Source of the DNA: CAZXCK01 sp964639225
GTDB taxonomy: Bacteria > Chloroflexota > Anaerolineae > Aggregatilineales > Phototrophicaceae
Direction of reading: 5' to 3'
DNA: 8,517 nt
Assembly (NCBI GenBank): GCA_964639225.1
Contig: CAZXCK010000157.1
Span: 1-8,517 of the forward strand
Positions within the stretch are counted from its first letter, which is position 1. Each line of letters begins with the position of its first letter. Shown here in pieces: positions 5,596 to 8,517 of this stretch. The position numbers and the translations under genes are program-made. Under the pieces are notes generated by a model. The model had not been told where the DNA came from, did no database searches, and saw only the letters and a program-made list of their open reading frames with translations.

Positions 5596-8304
5596 ATGCC
5601 GGAAGACAAACGAACACTGGACGAAAAACTGATTCCGCTCAGTAACGACATCAAACTGCTTGGCGGCCTGCTGGGACAGATCATCCAGCAGCAGCACGGC
5701 GAGGCGGCTTACAATCTGGTCGAGGATGTGCGCCACACGGCCAAAGCCCGCCGCGCCGGCAGCGCCGAAGCCGCCGAGAGCCTGAAGACCCTCATCCGCG
5801 AGACCACACTCGAAGAAAAGCGGATGCTCAACCGCGCCTTCGGCAACTACCTGCAACTGATTAACATCGCCGAGGAAAACCAGCGCATTCGCACGCTGCG
5901 CCGCCGCGAAATTGAGCGCGGCGTCAGCGAGTCGGCGCGGCGGGCGGTGATCGAACTGCAAAAATCGGGCATGTCCGCCGCCGAGATGCGCGCCCTGCTC
6001 AACAAGATTCGGGTGCGGCTGGTGCTCACCGCCCACCCGTCAGAGGCCAAACGCCAGGAACTGCTCTTCAAACTGCGTGACATCGCCGATTTCATGAAAA
6101 AGCGCGAAGCCTACGCCGGCGACATTCTGCCGCGTGAGGAACGTCGCATCATCGACGACATCCTGCGCCGCATCGAACAGTTGTGGCAGGGCCGCCCCAC
6201 GCGCGCGGTGCGCGCTACCGTCGGCGATGAGGTGCAGTACGGCCTGTATTTCATCACGCAGATCATCATGGATGTGATGGTGCATCTCTACGATGATCTG
6301 CAGCACAGCCTGGAAGAAGCCTACCCCGACGAGGACTGGCACGACCTGCCGCCGATTCTGCGCTTCGCCTCGTGGATCGGCGGCGACCGCGACGGCAACC
6401 CCAACGTCACGCCGCAGGTGACGCTGGACACGCTGGCGCGCATGCGTGACGCCGCCCGCGTCGCCTACATCGCCGATATTGTTTATATGCGCGACCGGCT
6501 GACGCAGACCACCGACGCCGAGAACATCTCCGACGAGCTGCGCGCCGCCTGGCCAGAGATCGACCCCAGCGGCGGCCAGTATCCGGGTGAGTTCTACCGC
6601 TCGGTGATGGAAGCCATGCGCCTGCGCCTGGAAAACGACCGGTATCGCACCGGCGACGATCTGCTGCGCGACCTGCGGCTGGTGCGCGACAGCCTGGTGC
6701 AAAACCAGAGCAGCAACTCGGCGCGGGGCACACTGAGCTGGCTCATGCGCAAGGTCAGGCTGTTCGGGCTGCATCTGGTGCCGCTGGACGTCCGCGAGGA
6801 TGCTCGCCTGCACGCCGCCGCCCTGGACGAAATGCTGCGCCATTACGGCATGTGCGATGACTACCTGGGCCTGCCGGAGACCGAAAAACAGAAACTGCTC
6901 ACCCACGAGCTGGGCAACCGCCGGCCCGTTTTTCCGCTGGAACCACAGTTCTCAGACCAGACGCAGCGCATCATCGAGACATGGCGCATGGTGGCCCAGG
7001 CCCACCGCGAATACGGCGCAGCGGCTATCGATACGTACATCGCCAGCATGAGCAAGTATCCCAGCGACGTGCTGACCATGCTGCTCTTCGCCCGCGAGGT
7101 GGGCATCGCCGATCAGATCGACCTGGTGCCGCTGTTCGAGACCATCGACGACCTGACCAACGCCCCGGATGTCATGAACACGCTGTTCACCAACCCGGCC
7201 TACCACGCGCATCTGCAGGCGCGGCTGACGCCCGACGGCCTCATGAGCCAGCAGATCATGCTCGGCTATTCTGACAGCAACAAGGACGGCGGCTACATCG
7301 CCTCCAACTGGGGGCTGTACCAGGCCCAGCGCACGCTGGCCGACGTGTGCGCGCAGCACCGGGTCTCGGTGCAGTTCTTTCACGGGCGCGGCGGCAGCAT
7401 CGGGCGCGGCGGCGGACCCACCAACCGCGCTATCCTGGCGCAGCCGCCGGATTCTCTGCACGGGCAGATCAAAATCACCGAGCAGGGCGAGGTCATCGCC
7501 TACCGTTACAGCAACTGGGCTATCGCCTGGCGTCATCTGGGCCAGGTGATCCACGCCGTGATGATCGCCCTGGGCGCGCCGCCCAAAACGGCGATCAGGC
7601 CGCAGTGGCGCGCCGCTATGGAAACGCTGACCGAGACCAGCCGCGAGTCCTACCGGCGTTTCGTCTACGAGACGGACGGCTTTTTCACCTACTGGCAGGC
7701 GGCCACACCCATCAACGAACTGTCGAACATGCCCATCGGCTCGCGCCCGGCGCGCCGCCGCGACGGCGGCTTCGAGACGATCCGCGCTATTCCCTGGGTG
7801 TTCTCGTGGATGCAGAGCCGCGCCATCATCCCCAGTTGGTACGGACTGGGCCAAGCTCTGGAGACGTTCTGCCAGCAGGACGAGAAAAACCTGGGTATCC
7901 TGCGCGAGATGTACGAGGAATGGCCCTTCTTCAGCGCGCTTATCGAAAACGTCGAGCTGGACGTGGCCAAAGCCGATATGGGCATCGCCGAACTGTACGC
8001 CGGTCTGGTGGATGACGACAAGCTGCGCCAGACGATCTTCGACGATATGCGCAGCGAACACACACGCGCCTGCCGTTACATCACGCGCATCACCGGCCAG
8101 GACGAACTGCTCGACCGCCTGCCGGTCATCAAGCGCTCGATTGCGCGGCGCAATCCTTACGTGGACCCGCTCAACTATGTCCAGGTGGAACTGCTGCGCG
8201 AACTGCGCCAGATGGAAGCCGGCACGGCTGAATATCAGCGGGTGATGGACGAGGTGCTGACGACGGTTAATGGCATCGCCGCCGGCATGAAAACTACGGG
8301 GTAG
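5596..8304 (+). CDS. ppc: Phosphoenolpyruvate carboxylase
   Basis: PEP carboxylase joins bicarbonate to phosphoenolpyruvate to give oxaloacetate and phosphate, refilling the TCA cycle; it is a cytoplasmic homotetramer in characterised bacteria. From the ATG at 5596 the product is 902 aa, typical for the family (E. coli 883). Visible motifs in order are VLTAHPSEAKRQ with catalytic His147, GGDRDGNPN (262-270), GYSDSNKDGG (557-566), FHGRGGSIGRGG (595-606), SRPARR (716-721), AIPWVFSWMQSR and the C-terminal GIAAGM stretch. Three residues of the aspartate/malate inhibitor site, matched by eye to E. coli Arg587, Lys773 and Arg832, are kept as Arg604, Lys792 and Arg852. The fourth, Asn881 in the usual C-terminal NTG, is Thr900 here (KTTG). 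The plant phosphorylation serine region is absent. A GTG at 5593 directly precedes the ATG; the GGAAAG site at 5582 suits either. The gene converges on asnS. Confidence 0.97.
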   Translation: MPEDKRTLDEKLIPLSNDIKLLGGLLGQIIQQQHGEAAYNLVEDVRHTAKARRAGSAEAAESLKTLIRETTLEEKRMLNRAFGNYLQLINIAEENQRIRTLRRREIERGVSESARRAVIELQKSGMSAAEMRALLNKIRVRLVLTAHPSEAKRQELLFKLRDIADFMKKREAYAGDILPREERRIIDDILRRIEQLWQGRPTRAVRATVGDEVQYGLYFITQIIMDVMVHLYDDLQHSLEEAYPDEDWHDLPPILRFASWIGGDRDGNPNVTPQVTLDTLARMRDAARVAYIADIVYMRDRLTQTTDAENISDELRAAWPEIDPSGGQYPGEFYRSVMEAMRLRLENDRYRTGDDLLRDLRLVRDSLVQNQSSNSARGTLSWLMRKVRLFGLHLVPLDVREDARLHAAALDEMLRHYGMCDDYLGLPETEKQKLLTHELGNRRPVFPLEPQFSDQTQRIIETWRMVAQAHREYGAAAIDTYIASMSKYPSDVLTMLLFAREVGIADQIDLVPLFETIDDLTNAPDVMNTLFTNPAYHAHLQARLTPDGLMSQQIMLGYSDSNKDGGYIASNWGLYQAQRTLADVCAQHRVSVQFFHGRGGSIGRGGGPTNRAILAQPPDSLHGQIKITEQGEVIAYRYSNWAIAWRHLGQVIHAVMIALGAPPKTAIRPQWRAAMETLTETSRESYRRFVYETDGFFTYWQAATPINELSNMPIGSRPARRRDGGFETIRAIPWVFSWMQSRAIIPSWYGLGQALETFCQQDEKNLGILREMYEEWPFFSALIENVELDVAKADMGIAELYAGLVDDDKLRQTIFDDMRSEHTRACRYITRITGQDELLDRLPVIKRSIARRNPYVDPLNYVQVELLRELRQMEAGTAEYQRVMDEVLTTVNGIAAGMKTTG

Positions 8305-8319
8305 AACCAACTACGATAT

Positions 8320-8351
8320 GGGCGGCACGGGTTGCGAACGCCGTGCCGCCC
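8320..8351. terminator. Strong hairpin between the convergent ppc and asnS stops
   Basis: GGGCGGCACGG (8320-8330) and CCGTGCCGCCC (8341-8351) pair perfectly over 11 bp. A bulged G and three more pairs close a GCG loop. It starts 15 nt after the ppc stop and ends 44 nt before the asnS stop codon. Because the stem is symmetrical it can act on both converging transcripts. Neither strand has a U-tract behind it, so termination may be Rho-assisted or the stem may mainly protect 3' ends. Confidence 0.65.
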
Positions 8352-8395
8352 ATCATCGAACGCCGAAAACAGCCAAGTCTGCGCGGCAGTCCTCT

Positions 8396-8517
<122 letters not shown>

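Noticed and set aside
2969..5617. An 882-codon open frame on the minus strand, antisense to both fbaA and the P450 gene
   Set aside because: fbaA and the P450 gene happen to lie in the same reading frame (3002 and 4190 are equal modulo 3), so the stop-poor antisense register of GC-rich coding DNA continues across both. The translation is rich in Val, His, Ala, Arg and Gln with no recognisable motif, while the plus-strand products are unambiguous enzymes.
6952..8310. A 452-codon antisense open frame over the second half of ppc
   Set aside because: Shadow of ppc codon bias in GC-rich DNA. It has low-complexity His/Arg/Val/Ala composition and no domain signature, and it would oppose a fully conserved PEP carboxylase.

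Overview
The window looks like ordinary chromosomal DNA from a GC-rich, free-living bacterium. My best guess is Chloroflexota (Anaerolineae-like). This is an inference from the style of the secreted proteins on the left, the form of the polytopic membrane protein, and the mix of genes. No 16S rRNA or other decisive marker is present. I see no tRNA, rRNA, CRISPR array, insertion sequence, prophage gene or replication origin.

Left part (1-1739). Two tandem paralogues on the minus strand encode small secreted proteins: signal peptide, then a region resembling the proprotein-convertase P-domain fold, then (seen only in the complete copy) a cysteine-containing C-terminal beta-rich domain. The first copy (1-460) runs off the left edge and shows only its N-terminal 153 codons. 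The second (650-1603) is complete and is followed by a textbook intrinsic terminator. The copies are nearly identical in places, but differ by a 36-nt in-frame length change and by substitutions concentrated in predicted loops. AT-rich DNA lies upstream of each.

Middle part (1740-5506). Divergent from the secreted pair is a polytopic membrane protein of GT-C-like appearance (1740-2846). It is followed by a class II fructose-1,6-bisphosphate aldolase of the E. coli FbaA type (3002-4081), with its own strong ribosome binding site and a dyad in its leader. Two hairpins separate this from a soluble cytochrome P450 (4190-5506).

Right part (5507-8517). A complete phosphoenolpyruvate carboxylase (5596-8304) follows. 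It converges on the 3' end of an asparaginyl-tRNA synthetase gene (8396-8517, minus strand, cut by the right edge), with one strong hairpin between the two stop codons.

Functionally, the aldolase and PEP carboxylase are central carbon enzymes (glycolysis/gluconeogenesis and anaplerosis). The P450 between them has no redox partner in the window and no evident pathway link. The genes are separated by 85-155 nt gaps with hairpins or promoter-like sequence, so I read them as mostly independent units rather than one operon. I found no convincing new multi-gene system. The points most worth a second look are the paired secreted paralogues with hypervariable loops, the non-canonical C-terminus of PEP carboxylase at an effector-site position, and the dyad overlapping a possible -10 element of the aldolase gene.
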